Below, one piece after another: positions 1 to 10,856 of a stretch of DNA of 64,000 bases. The stretch's first letter is position 1; every line of letters begins with the position of its first letter. This DNA comes from Arthrinium phaeospermum (taxonomy: Eukaryota; Ascomycota; Sordariomycetes; Amphisphaeriales; Apiosporaceae). A program made the translations under genes and the position numbers. A model generated the notes under the pieces. The model had not been told where the DNA came from, made no database searches, and saw only the letters and a list, made by a program, of their open reading frames with translations. The stretch is taken from assembly GCA_006503535.1 (NCBI GenBank), contig QYRS01000006.1, forward strand, positions 2,170,001 through 2,234,000, read 5' to 3'.

Positions 1-583
1 CAGGGGCAAGCAGCGGAAAAGCTCTGGAAGCTACCTACCTAATCAACCATACCTGATCTGATGATGGATGGCAATGGAAGGGGGGCGGAGAGAAAGAGCG
101 TGCGATGGAAGCCCACGTACGATTATGTCTGTCTATATCCATCACATCAGCACCTGTTCTTGCTGGGCGGGAATTCCACGTTAATGACACGATTACTTTG
201 CAACTACTACATTCGTACTATTCTTCTTTCCTTGCTGGTCCGGCCTTTTGTGGTCGGCTTCCTCGCTTGCAAGCTTTGTGCTTGTTTTGTCCAAGTCAGA
301 AGTCCATGGAGGGATGGACAATTCGGGGAAGAGAAGAGAAGACGATAAGGTATTGACTTTGAGTTTTCGTCTTACAACGGATGGCAACACGGTCAACTCC
401 TATGAATTGTCGCCTTTTTACGCTTGTGATCACTGCCATCTTCTCAGAAAAGGAGATGAGGGAAGTCGCCCAGGACAGCTTCGTCCATGTCGTAAAGCAT
501 GCTTCTTATATAGATAGCTAAAGTGGTATATACAAATAAAGATTAAGATGGCAAGAAAATTAGTCAATCCAACACCTGGAATG
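1..583. other. Non-coding 3' flank
   Basis: No convincing gene here. The open frames are short, overlap one another on both strands and resemble no family I recognise. The stretch lies downstream of the stop of the GH72-like gene and probably includes its 3' UTR. Confidence 0.5.
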
Positions 584-2673
584 CTAGGATGTCTGCTGCT
601 GCTGTAATGCCTGTGGAGGAGGCGAAGGCTCCATCGGTTTTTGTGGTTGTTTCGGCGCCTCAGGCTTCGGAGCAGCAGGCGCGTGACCACTATCCCCTTC
701 CATCTCAAACGCCTGTACCGGCGGCGGCGGCGAGGACCACCCCGTCGGCGCATCATATTCGCTCATGGAATGCGTCCGGTAGCTATGAGCGCCAGGCGAC
801 AACTCGGACGGCGTCGTTGGCCCGCTCATCGTCCCGCCCGCCTCGGGCTTGAGGTACCCCGCGTACTGGGTCGCCGGCTGCATGGCGCTGTAGTCGCCGC
901 TGAAGAGCTCGTGTCGTTCTCCCACCTGGCCGTTTCCCGACATCTCCTGGGGGCCGAGGTAGACGTTGGTGGGCTTGAGGTTGTTGTCCGAGTCGCTCCC
1001 GCTGTTCCCTGCCCCTCCCGGGCCGTGGCCCCCATCGCCCGCCGCTGGCCCATGTGCATTCATCATCGCATCGCGCTGGGCTCTCCGCCGCCACCAGAGG
1101 ATGAACCATCCCAGTCCCACCAGGGCGAGGACACCGGCTGTGCTTCCCACAATGACTCCTATCAAGCCACCTAGACCCAAGCCCCCGAAGGCGGCTGAGC
1201 CACCCCTCGCTGCGTTGATGTTGTCCGTTGCAATTTGGGTTTCTGACCCAGATTTGCCCTTTCCCGAGCCGTGTACCCCGCCCGTGGGCTTGATCGGGTC
1301 GCCGTTGGGATCGACTCGGGTCACCGAAGGCAACCCCGAGATCGTGGGCGGGGGCAGATTTTCATCGACCAACCAGGACGAATAGTCGTCCCGGGTCGGA
1401 CAAGCGGGCGCAGAGGACGCCGGCGTATAACTGGTTATCGCCGTGCTCTCGGGCTGGACCGAGCCGAGGATCGATTGCAGACGAGTGTAAGCAGGTAACA
1501 ACTCGGGTTCGCCAACGAAGTCGGCATCGTTGTACTCGACTAGTCCCCAGTCGACCGTATCGTTGGTCCAGTCGTATACCATAGCACCTGAGAAGACATC
1601 GGAGTAATTTGTGCTTAGGAACGTCTGGACTTCGCTAAAGTTGCGGTTCTCTCCCTCTTCGGTGCAGACCACTTCGGAAATGACGATGGGTATTTCCGAC
1701 TCGGCGAACTGGTCGAAGACGTATGAGGTATAGTCGCCGCACGCACTAAGCAGATTGATCCCGAACAGGTCAATGGACTCGGCATCTCCGCTACAGGTGA
1801 GATAGTCCGTTGTCGTGTTCTTCATATAATGATTGAATTCCCCGTCGTAACCTGTGTCCTGGTCGGAGTATGCTATCGGAATGCGGCGGTAGCCACGACC
1901 ATCAAGGAACGCTTTTATGTCGCTCACCGCGGCCTTGACGAAGGGCGCCGCCCTTCCGTACTGCGCTGCTCATCTGTCAATACTATGTCTTACTCAAGCA
2001 TCCAGCGGCCAAACTAACAATATGAGATGCGGTCGGCACCGACAGCGAAAGCAAGGACGTTGTCATATCTGTTGCTCAACAGTTAGCCTTGTTCACCCTG
2101 GACGCTCTTCAACACTGCTGGGCATTCCTACCTGGCGAACGCATCGATCTTAGACGTCCAGTCATAGTACATGACTGTGTCCCACACAGGCGTTTCCTGT
2201 AGAATCGTTTAGCAAGCGTCGTCGACTCCTTCAACTCGCGGTGGAAGAAGACATACGGTGTTAATTTGAGTTGAACCGCTGTCTATGTCGATCCAGATGT
2301 AGATGCCCCGTTTGTCAAATGCTTCCATACAGCCATCGTGGGAGTACGTAGAATCCACCTCGTAGACACGGATTGTGTTCACTCCCATGTCCGCCATGAG
2401 CTCTGCATCGATCTCACACTGCTTCGTATCACGAAGCCTGTCTCGCATCTCGGGACCCGAGTCCAGATAGTAGGTGACTCCTGGTGAGGGCTGTTAGGCG
2501 CGGGTCCCTCAAAGGGTCGAGGAGCGGCAGCTTCACGTACCTTTGACGAAGAATTGGTCGCCATTTGGTGTATAGAGTTTACTTCCCTTGATAGATATCG
2601 GCGGCAAGGTGATAGCACCATGGGCCAACTGTAGCAGAAGAAGACACGCCCAGTATGCGATGCCTCTCAGCAT
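584..2673 (-). CDS. GH72-family (Gas/Gel) glucanosyltransferase-like membrane protein
   Basis: Model: complement join(584..1965, 2019..2068, 2132..2196, 2257..2480, 2541..2673), about 617 aa; every junction keeps frame with GT-AG signals. The start is the methionine directly before a hydrophobic signal peptide (residues 1-20). GH72 hallmarks follow: GSKLYTPNGDQFFVKG, a TIRVY strand near 90, IYIWIDIDS near 112, and PIVISEVVC with the candidate nucleophile Glu255. The family uses two glutamates to cut and rejoin beta-1,3-glucan in the wall. Here the acid/base GNE motif reads Gly151-Ala152-Asp153, so activity is doubtful. There is no X8 (CBM43) module and no obvious GPI signal. Instead a Gly/Ala-rich helix (about 413-441, ending FILWWRRR) is followed by a Pro/Gly/Gln-rich tail of about 170 aa, presumably cytosolic. 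Family assignment is firm, enzymatic function is not. Confidence 0.85.
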
Positions 2674-4263
2674 GTTGACGGCGAAAGAACTCTGCTGGGC
2701 CCACCGTGTTTGTCCTAGCAAAGGGCTGCCTGATCTGTAGCGGGGAAAGCGTTTTCTCTCCTATCCTTTACGTTCTATACGGGACGTCTCATCGGGACTT
2801 TAACTGCAGCTCATACAGCGTCACGCAGCAAGGGGCGCGGGGAAGAAAAGTTTCAGTAAAATGAGAAAGAAAAAAAAAAGAACAAAAGGCTGCGTGCAGA
2901 GCCCGGGTTCGAAAAGCGAGAGTCGTATGTCAACAGTAAAGGATATCCCTCCGGGCCTCAAAGAATTGACATCGGCCCATATCTACTGTGCCGCAGGAGT
3001 GATTGGCACCGGTAACACGAACCGACATCCAACGCATCACAATCCAGGAGGCGGTGTCTGTCACTTCGACCCGAGTTAATTGGCCAAAAGCGCGCCTCCT
3101 TCATGGGGTTGCAAGGGCTCGTCAACAAGCTGGGCCGCACAGCTGCAGGCTGGCAATTTCGCCGGCCACCCTCAGCCAACGCTCGCTTCTGGGATCTCCA
3201 TCCCACAGCCGCAAACAGCCAAGAAGGCGCCAGCATCCTCTTTATCCATTCTGGGCGAGCTGCGGCCTGAGGCTGTTTGAAGCCCCGAAATAGAGGCCAT
3301 CGCCCCGATCCAGCAGTTCCCACCAAGCCCGTACCTACTTGCCACGAGCGAGGGTGAGTAGGTAAGACAGACGGTGGTTCATCCGGTATCCCTCACTTAG
3401 TACCGGGGCCGGGGCGCGGTCACTTATGACAAGGGCACCCGCAAGGTCAAGAACCAACACATGGGCAGGCTGACGGCTTGGCGGGGTGAGACGGGAAATT
3501 GGTCACTAACGACACGACAAGCGCATCCTAACAGCGAGATGAGTCTCTTCAGGAAAAAAATATGCGTGGTCAATTTGGTGTAAGTGTTATTCAAATGTGC
3601 ATACGTACGTCATGAAAAGGGCGCCAATTAAAGGGGAGTTTCATGTATGTAGGGTAGGCAGGTATTCTTCAGCATGGTTGTTCAGTGGTAAGTAAGGCAA
3701 GATTTAGATCTGTTTGCTACCAAAACCGACGGGTGCCCGGTTGACGGGTGGCACGTTGCACCCGGGCCGTTCAGTCAGTTGGTAACCTAGGTCGTCGATA
3801 GTAAGGAAAGTTGGAATAAACAAGTGGATTCATCGTTTACACTGGAGCAATGCTGCTAACGCGCGTACGTACTTTGGTACAGTACGTTCTGATGCCCACG
3901 CCAAGACCAAGTGACACCATAAGGCAAGACAGTACCGAAAAGTCCGTCCGTCTTTTACAAAGCAACATATCTAGATACGTTTATGCACATATTCTGGAAT
4001 CCTGGTAATGGTGGTAAGCCCGTTGCTGGCCCACAGATGTTTCGATTGTTAGGGGCTGCCCAGACGATCTAAATAGCTGCTCTTACATCATCCATAATCT
4101 ACCAGCGTAACAGACTGTCGGAGTTAACAGTAACGTCATAGAGTAACATACTTTATATACTTCAACCCACAAGTCCACAGAACGCATAGCAGCTTTCCAT
4201 GAGTATAAATATAACTACTGCCATTGATATAACCCGTAATCGAGCTTTTCGAGAGAATTCAGA
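2674..4263. other. Intergenic region upstream of two divergent genes
   Basis: About 1.6 kb shared by the divergent GH72-like gene and the SDR gene. I see no supported gene; the open frames between 2.86 and 3.33 kb are short and overlap antisense. It should carry both promoters and 5' UTRs. Confidence 0.55.
4204..4214 (+). promoter_or_regulatory. TATA-like element
   Basis: TATAAATATAA lies 50 bp before the ATG of the SDR gene. Fungal TATA boxes usually sit 30-120 bp from the transcription start, so the 5' UTR would be very short, or transcription would start between the two in-frame ATGs at 4264 and 4399. Confidence 0.35.
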
Positions 4264-5250
4264 ATGACAACTGCAGCTCGTAGAGTAACCAACACCACCA
4301 ACATCTCCTCAGCCCTTCACAGAATCTCCCAACAAGTCTCATCGACCTTTTCTTCCTCTCATAACAAGCGCCCCTTTTCCACCTCCCCCTCCCTCAACAT
4401 GAAGATCGCCATCACAGGCGCCCGCGGCACCGTCGGCCGCGAAGTCGTGAAGCTGTGCGCCAAGGAGGGCCACGCCACCGTGCAAATCAACCGCACGCCC
4501 CAAGACCACGACGGCACGACGCCCAACACGGAGATGCGGACAGCGGACGCGGCGTCCGACTACGACGCCACGGCCGCCGCCTTCCGGGGCTGCGACGCCG
4601 TGATCCACCTGGCGGCGATCCCGGACCCCAAGGGAAAGCCCGACAGCCACGTGCACAACAACAACGTGAACGCGGCCTTCAACGGGCTGCGGGCGGCGGC
4701 CGAGCACGGGATTCAACGCTTCTGCTACGCCAGCAGCGTCAACGCCATCGGGCTGGCCTACTCGAACCAGCCGCTGCGGTTCCCCTACTTCCCCATCGAC
4801 GAGGAGGCCTACCCGGTGCGCCCCACCGACGCCTACGCCCTGGCCAAGACCGAGGCCGAGACGGCCTGCCGGGCCTTCCCGGACTGGTTCCCGGGCATGA
4901 AGGTGGCCTGCCTGCGGATCCACGAGGTGGCGCCCCGCCGGGACGTGCTGCAGGAGCACGACGAGGACTGGGTGGCCGCGGGAGTCAAGCAGCTGTGGGG
5001 CTGGGTGAGCCCCGTGGCGACGGCCCGCGCCTGCCTGCTGTCCGTCACGAAAGCCGACGAGTACGAGGGCTGCCAGATCTTCAACATCGTCGCGCCCGAC
5101 ACGACCCAAGGGGACACGCCTTCGGCCGACCTGGCCAAGAAGTACTACCCGGACGCCGAGATTCGTGCCGACATGAGCACCAATCGCGCCTTCTGGACGA
5201 CGGACAAGGCCCAGAAGCTCCTAGGCTGGGTGCATCATGAGAAGGAATAA
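4264..5250 (+). CDS. Extended SDR, NAD-dependent epimerase/dehydratase
   Basis: Intronless, 328 aa. A Rossmann TGxxGxxG motif (ITGARGTVGREV) begins at residue 49. Residues around 200 carry the YxxxK active site (DAYALAKTEAE), with the upstream SSVN serine. The first 45 residues are rich in Arg/Ser/Thr and end RPFSTSPS, typical of a mitochondrial presequence. A second in-frame ATG at 4399 (MKIAITGARG) gives a 283-aa cytosolic form, so dual targeting is possible. The family reduces or epimerises sugar nucleotides, uronates or related substrates with NAD(P); the substrate cannot be told from sequence. Codon use is strongly GC3-biased, suggesting good expression. Confidence 0.88.
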   Translation: MTTAARRVTNTTNISSALHRISQQVSSTFSSSHNKRPFSTSPSLNMKIAITGARGTVGREVVKLCAKEGHATVQINRTPQDHDGTTPNTEMRTADAASDYDATAAAFRGCDAVIHLAAIPDPKGKPDSHVHNNNVNAAFNGLRAAAEHGIQRFCYASSVNAIGLAYSNQPLRFPYFPIDEEAYPVRPTDAYALAKTEAETACRAFPDWFPGMKVACLRIHEVAPRRDVLQEHDEDWVAAGVKQLWGWVSPVATARACLLSVTKADEYEGCQIFNIVAPDTTQGDTPSADLAKKYYPDAEIRADMSTNRAFWTTDKAQKLLGWVHHEKE

Positions 5251-5593
5251 ATATTCCTAGTTGAACGAGATCATGTAGTAATGCTTCGCTAAGATATGAA
5301 TAAATATCCAAAATAATGACCAACACGGCGTAACCATATTGCCATAGCCGAAAGTCAAGACAACTGAGGAAGGACGATGAGACATGCGTGTTGCAGCTAT
5401 CGATACTGAATTGGAGTGAGTCTGTTGGTATTTCATTTCAAACCGTGAATTATGCCGCACCCTCTGTTGGGGTCTTGCTGGCACATAATACCACCGTCGC
5501 TTCCTAATCTAGAACTGCCGCTGTACACGATCCACAAGATGTAGGTCGAGATAGATCATTACTGTTGACTGGCACCCTCCCTCTTGGCAAGAC

Positions 5594-7585
5594 CTACTGC
5601 TTCTTCTGACGCTTGGCGCTCTTATCACTAACAGAGCTTAACACGCTTGCAGAGCGCTTCTGTCCGCCGCTGCTGCTAGGTCTCTCCTCCTTCTCTTCCC
5701 CGGTGCCAGCTTCTTGCTTGACACCATTGGTGTCATCTTTAGCCTCTTTGGCAGCGGCCTTGTCGTCCGCTCCGGTACTGTCATCAGTAGGCTTTTCAGC
5801 CGATGCTTTTTCGTCCCCCTTGGTAGGGGCCTCCTTTTCGCCATTGGCACCCTCACCAGCAGCAGGCTTCTCCGTGGTAGCTGCCGACGAGGAAGACGCA
5901 TCGCCACCTGCTTTCTTTGCGTCCTTCTTTGCCGCGCCATTCTCCTTAGCGGTTTCGCCGTTGGGACCGCCCTTGGTTGCAGACTCGGTAACAACAGGCT
6001 GAGGGACAATGCCAGCGGCCTTATCCTTCTCAGCCTTCTTTGCTTTCTCCAACTTGATCTCGGCATCGAACTTGTCGCTCAGCTTCTTCAGGTCGAGCAG
6101 GGTCTGGATGTTGACCAAGAGATGCTCCATCTGGTCCACCACGGCCTTGGTCGGCATGGTCAGGCGCGCCGGAACGTCCAGCTCATTGAGTGTGTTGGTA
6201 ATCCGGGCGTGCTGAGCATTGGACTTGGTCGTGAGGATCTTGTTGATGCGGTCATAGCGGAACGTTGGGCCACTAGGCAGACGATCGTGCGTCGACACGC
6301 CATATGTCAACTCCTCCTGCTCGCTAAGTTTCTTCCGTTCTGGCGCCTGAGCTCCCTTCTTCGTAGGCTTCTCCGGACGGGCATCCGTGGCGCTTGCGGT
6401 AGAGTCATGACGGCCATGGCCATGGCCATGGCCATTGCCGCTAGCAGAAGCCGCTATGCTCTCCCGGCGCTGCTCAGCCAACGGCGTGGAACCAGGTTGC
6501 GCCGAGGGGCCAGCCGTAACAGGTGTGCTCTGGCCGTCGGTGCCCATGAGGGATTTCCGCTTCTTGGACTTGTCGGCTGTCATGAGGTTCTGGAGTAGAG
6601 TATGGAGACCATTGCTGGTCTTGAATGTGCTCAGGTCTTGGGTGGTCTCGGTTGTGGGATAGTCCAGACGGTTGTAAAGCTCACGACGCTCCTGGTTGAA
6701 CTTTTCGGTCCTGGCCAAGATGCGTCGGACTTCTAGCAGCAATGATTCCTCTTCACGGGCTTCTTCCTTAGAGCGGCCCATCTGGGCTTCTGCGAACTTC
6801 TTCCGCCTCATCTCGTCCTCCGGCTTGAAGTTGACCATGATCTCGTGTAGGCTGAATTCGGCTTGGTTCATATACTGAACAGGCCGTTGAACCGCCATCA
6901 TCTTCGCGGCCACCTCGTAGTACCGTGCCTTTAAGTCTTCCAGGGTGCGATTCTTTCGGGCTGGTACCACAGCCGTATTAGAATCTGTGCTCGCATCCCC
7001 GTCCTTTGGCTGGTAATCGTACCGATCCCATATTATCGGCCACCGCAAATCGTAGTCTCTCACGGCCTCCATCAGATAATCAGTCTCATCCTTGGTCCAG
7101 TCGTTGTTGGCCAAGGTCGAGTTATACTGATCCTCGCTGTACTGCGGCACGTCGACTTTGACGTTGAACTTGGCAAAGCTCGAGTCCTCCAGTTCGTCCG
7201 GCTTCGGCTCGCCGTTGTCTGCGTCCATTTTATCCTCGTTCGGTTCGCCATTTTGTTGCTGTTCAGGCGGCGGCGGCGCAGGTTGCTGCACATCCGTCTT
7301 CCGCCGCCAGTGCCTGAGTATTAAAGATTCGTCCCCACGTGCAGAGTTACGGAACGGGCGCATTTCCCATCTCGCTGCCGGTTTTCTGCTGCCAAACCGC
7401 CGCCTTTTGAAGGTAGATATCTCGGGGACGATGGCAATCGGATTGTCACCTCCCAAGTTCTGCACTTCTCGCGCCAGGCCTTTCAGGTTCTGCCGCGCGA
7501 TTGACGTCTTCTGCTTCTTCGTCGGTCGGGAGCCCCCACCCTCGGAGGGCAGATTGAGCATGTCGCGCACATCGTGGGAAGCCAT
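5594..7585 (-). CDS. swc4: SWR1-complex protein 4 / DMAP1 homologue
   Basis: Intronless, 663 aa, starting MASHDVRDMLNL, the conserved N-terminus of fungal Swc4/Eaf2 (human DMAP1). A conserved block at about 135-200 contains PQYSEDQYN and the SANT-like stretch NDWTKDETDYLMEAVRDYDL followed by RWPIIWDRY. A long helical middle section (240-330) continues to a C-terminal helix pair near 470-520. The last 130 residues are a low-complexity Lys/Glu/Ala/Ser tail with nuclear-localisation-like KRQKKQ at the end. Swc4 is shared by the SWR1 (H2A.Z exchange) and NuA4 acetyltransferase complexes. A His-Gly repeat sits near residue 385. It is divergent from the p24 gene across 700 bp. Confidence 0.93.
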   Translation of the reverse strand: MASHDVRDMLNLPSEGGGSRPTKKQKTSIARQNLKGLAREVQNLGGDNPIAIVPEISTFKRRRFGSRKPAARWEMRPFRNSARGDESLILRHWRRKTDVQQPAPPPPEQQQNGEPNEDKMDADNGEPKPDELEDSSFAKFNVKVDVPQYSEDQYNSTLANNDWTKDETDYLMEAVRDYDLRWPIIWDRYDYQPKDGDASTDSNTAVVPARKNRTLEDLKARYYEVAAKMMAVQRPVQYMNQAEFSLHEIMVNFKPEDEMRRKKFAEAQMGRSKEEAREEESLLLEVRRILARTEKFNQERRELYNRLDYPTTETTQDLSTFKTSNGLHTLLQNLMTADKSKKRKSLMGTDGQSTPVTAGPSAQPGSTPLAEQRRESIAASASGNGHGHGHGRHDSTASATDARPEKPTKKGAQAPERKKLSEQEELTYGVSTHDRLPSGPTFRYDRINKILTTKSNAQHARITNTLNELDVPARLTMPTKAVVDQMEHLLVNIQTLLDLKKLSDKFDAEIKLEKAKKAEKDKAAGIVPQPVVTESATKGGPNGETAKENGAAKKDAKKAGGDASSSSAATTEKPAAGEGANGEKEAPTKGDEKASAEKPTDDSTGADDKAAAKEAKDDTNGVKQEAGTGEEKEERPSSSGGQKRSASVLSSVSDKSAKRQKKQ

Positions 7586-8285
7586 TCTGCTACCGAATGG
7601 GCGGCTTTCATTGAATAATCAGAACCAATGTGGGATGGTGGTGGGTGCAGCACCGTCGGTCGCAACCCTTTGACACGACAATTGCGCAATGGCCGTACTT
7701 TATATTGTCGTAATAACTGAGCGACACATCAAAGACTGGATGAGTTGCCGCCCGAGTTGGATGGTTTCTCTTGATGCGACGCGTCTTTTTGATGGATTAA
7801 TTAGCTGATGGCTTGAGGGCGTCGACGACCAGACGGCTGCCAACTCTACAGTTCCAGCGAATGCTGAGCTCCAAAAAATTGAGATCCATAGAGCCTGGAG
7901 CCCACTGCCCACGGCTGAGATGCACGAGCCACCGCTCCTAACCACTACGGGTTAGCGGATCCCAAGCTGTCTCTCAGGCCTGCCGCCCCCTGGACACTTT
8001 GCCCTTTTTCCCTAACGTGGCAGTTTCCCATGAGGCTAGAGAAAAGAAGACAATTGCTGGAGCGTTTGGTAGCTTAACCCCAGCTTTCCACCTGCTCGAC
8101 GAACTGTACCGCGCGACCAGACCCGGTAGAGCTCTTCACCAACTCGACGACATACCCAGCAGCCTACGCCAAAGGGAACACCAATTCGAACAGACATAGC
8201 CAATTGAGAGCATACGTTCAGTATAGCTCCGCCCTCGTCCGCCACAAACCGCCCGCACTCCGGAACGTTCCACCACATAATCATC
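7586..8285. other. Divergent promoter region
   Basis: 700 bp between swc4 (-) and the p24 gene (+). No supported ORF or RNA gene. It presumably holds both promoters. Confidence 0.5.
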
Positions 8286-9124
8286 ATGAGGGCGATTCTC
8301 CCCCTTTTGTCGCTGAGCACCGTCGCCCAGGCGCTGTACTTCTACATCGACGGGTCGCAGCCGAAATGTTTCTTCGAGGACCTGCCCAAAGACACGCTGG
8401 TAGTCGGCCACTACGAGGCCAAGGAGTGGGACGAGAACATGCGGTCGTGGTCCAAGCATGACGGCATCAGCATCTACATCTCCGTCGACGTAAGTAGAGA
8501 CCCTCATGAACTCGTCGATCTTTCTATATCTATATCGGTTATTTCTACATGATGGGGCGGAAAACTAATAATAACATCCACACACAGGAATCCTTCGACA
8601 ACGACGACCGCGTGGTATCCCAGCGTGGTTCGAGCTCGGGTCGCTTCACCTTCACCTCGGCCGAGGCCGGCGAGCACAAGATCTGCTTCACCCCCTCGTC
8701 CAACTCGGGCCGACAGGGCTGGCTCTCGCAGCACCACCCCAACGGCGGCATCAAGCTGCAGCTCGACCTGGCCATCGGCGAGTCGTCCGAGATCGCCAGT
8801 ACCGACAAGGGCAAGATGGAGGACCTGTCGCAGCGCATCAAGGACCTCAACTCGCGGCTCCAGGACATCCGCAGGGAACAAGTCTTCCAGCGTGTAAGTG
8901 CTAATAGGCAGAGAGGGAGAGAGAAAGAAACAGGTGGTTGGAACATGGGCTAATGAAACTCAACAAAACAATAGGAGCGCGAAGCCGAATTTCGAGATCA
9001 GTCCGAGACCACCAACGGCCGCGTTGTTCGATGGATGGTCATCCAGCTTGTCGTACTTGGTGTCACTTGCGCATGGCAATTGTCGCACTTGAGATCGTTC
9101 TTCATCAAGCAGAAGCTCACTTGA
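8286..9124 (+). CDS. p24/EMP24/GP25L cargo receptor (Erp1-like, p24 alpha/gamma type)
   Basis: Model: join(8286..8489, 8588..8893, 8975..9124), 219 aa; donors are GTAAGT and GTAAGTG, acceptors CAG and TAG. Order: signal peptide (1-17), GOLD domain starting [19 protein letters not shown] with its disulfide partner in HKICFTPS, a coiled-coil segment ([20 protein letters not shown]), a transmembrane helix ([17 protein letters not shown]) and a short cytosolic tail, FFIKQKLT. The diphenylalanine is a COPII-binding feature of p24 tails; the tail lacks a canonical KKXX. These proteins cycle between ER and Golgi as hetero-oligomers and load GPI-anchored and other cargo. Length and layout are normal. 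Confidence 0.93.
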
Positions 9125-10856
9125 GGGGCAACTCTTCAAGCTGGTTGGTTAGTTGGGTGTCTCAGGTCAAGAGAGATATAGGGAGATCACTAGGACCAGA
9201 CGTTCCTCCGATATGGATGGGCGAAGCCATGGTTTACATAAAACAGGTAGAGAGGGCGTGTGTGGGCCTTGTGATGCTGTATAATGATACGAATGACCAC
9301 GAAAATCATCAATATTAGTCTTTCAGGGTACGCTCTAGGGTGCCTTGGGTTCTGCCTTGGGTGCCATCCATGGTGCCCCCAGTATATATGTCCTAGTATG
9401 CGTCGAATGCCTGTTCGTCTTTGCCCCTTCTTCCTTTCCTTCCTGCTACAGACCATCCGCCAAGAGGCAATTCTGTTACCCCTAAATGGAAACCAACACA
9501 AACAAAAAATGTTTCGGGATTCAAATATCGATTGCGAATTTCAATCCCCTGCCAAATAAGACCGGCAGTATAGCATGAGCAGAGGCTTACACGATGCCAA
9601 TCCTTCAAGTTGCATACAGAACTTTCATCGATCAAGACTATGTGCATTATCCGGCCAGACAGCACACAATAACGATCACCATATCCCACCCAAGACAGGT
9701 ATGAAGACTCGAGGTCTTGGAGAATGCCTTGGTGGTCAGGCGGTTATATCGAGACCACTTCTGTCACCCGCCGGTCTACTCGGCATTCTTACGGAAAGCA
9801 ACACCCGTTCATACACTCAAGGCGGCTACAAAAGAAACTTATTTATTTACACAGGTTTTAAGCACTAATACGCAGTTGGACAACGACAGCAGGCGGTTTT
9901 CAAATTTTTTGTTCCCGGTGTATTCCTTTTCTACAACACAAAACTCAATGTCCCTGTGACCCCTATGTCCCTGTATCGCCAGATCTACTCCCTCAACTGC
10001 GTCGCCCCTCCTCTCTCTCTCCTCTCTTCCTCCGCCTTACTGCCTCTTCCGGTCGCCGAAACAGTAGCTCCTCTGGTGTGTAGTTGGCACTTAACGCCAA
10101 CTTTATTATAGACGGGTTGTAATTCGCGAGGCAGGGACCATCGAATACCGATTATATGTGCGTGAGAGAGAACCCTGATGCCTGTCAAATGCTGAAGAAT
10201 TCCACCGGCGCCATGCGCTTGCTGTGTCGCTTTACTGAATTAACACGGCCCTCCCCAAAACTGCGTCTACTCCGGTCCGTAAACGAAAAAACGAGGGTCG
10301 TGAATGATGCTGATAAAATAGAGAGGAAAATTTTTGTTGGTTCGTTTCCCAGACTCCGCCAAGTGTTCCTGTGCCAGAAAACGATGAACTCCATAGATGG
10401 GCCCTGCATTTTTACGCAATGATAAAAGTCGGTTCCAAATCTTGGTAGTAGAGCTGACCTGTCGAGAGATTATATCCACGAACAACTGCGCAACGATGGT
10501 GCTGACCGAAGCTGTTACCCACCGGCAACACTTCGAATCAGGACAACATCGAGGCAGGCATGACGGTGATGCCAAGGGCCACTTAATAAAATGCCGAGTG
10601 TATCGCGCGCTGTCTAAGAATAACAAGTGTTCGTGAGCAGGCTTCCGTTGGGCATGACGTGCCAATGCCAATTAAAGCCGCGTATAAGTCGTAGCTGCGT
10701 GAGGCAGGTTGTACCAAACAGTGATGTTGAGAACGGGATGCGGCCCAAAAGAGTATTACAAAGGTGTAGTATGTTGAAACATCGGACAGGATGTCAGCCA
10801 TCCAATGCTCGTTCGGAGTCTATACGGAATCGCAGATGTGTATGGGTCATGCGCAT
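9125..10856. other. Non-coding stretch between convergent genes
   Basis: 1.7 kb between the 3' ends of the p24 gene (+) and the CK1 gene (-). The open frames are short, with no family signature or coherent splicing. It is probably two 3' UTRs and spacer. Confidence 0.5.

Noticed and set aside
1917..1927. Starting the GH72-like protein at the beginning of its longest open frame
   Set aside because: That first codon is GTG inside a conserved helix. Four upstream exons with good splice signals supply the signal peptide and the first half of the catalytic domain.
2898..2916. T-loop-like GGGTTCGAAAA suggesting a tRNA 3' half
   Set aside because: No complementary stem, acceptor arm or A box at the right distance.
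4339..5109. Long - strand and alternate + strand frames across the SDR gene (256 and 261 codons)
   Set aside because: Shadow frames produced by strong GC bias. Their translations are Arg/Gly/Pro-rich without motifs, while the SDR frame has a complete Rossmann fold.
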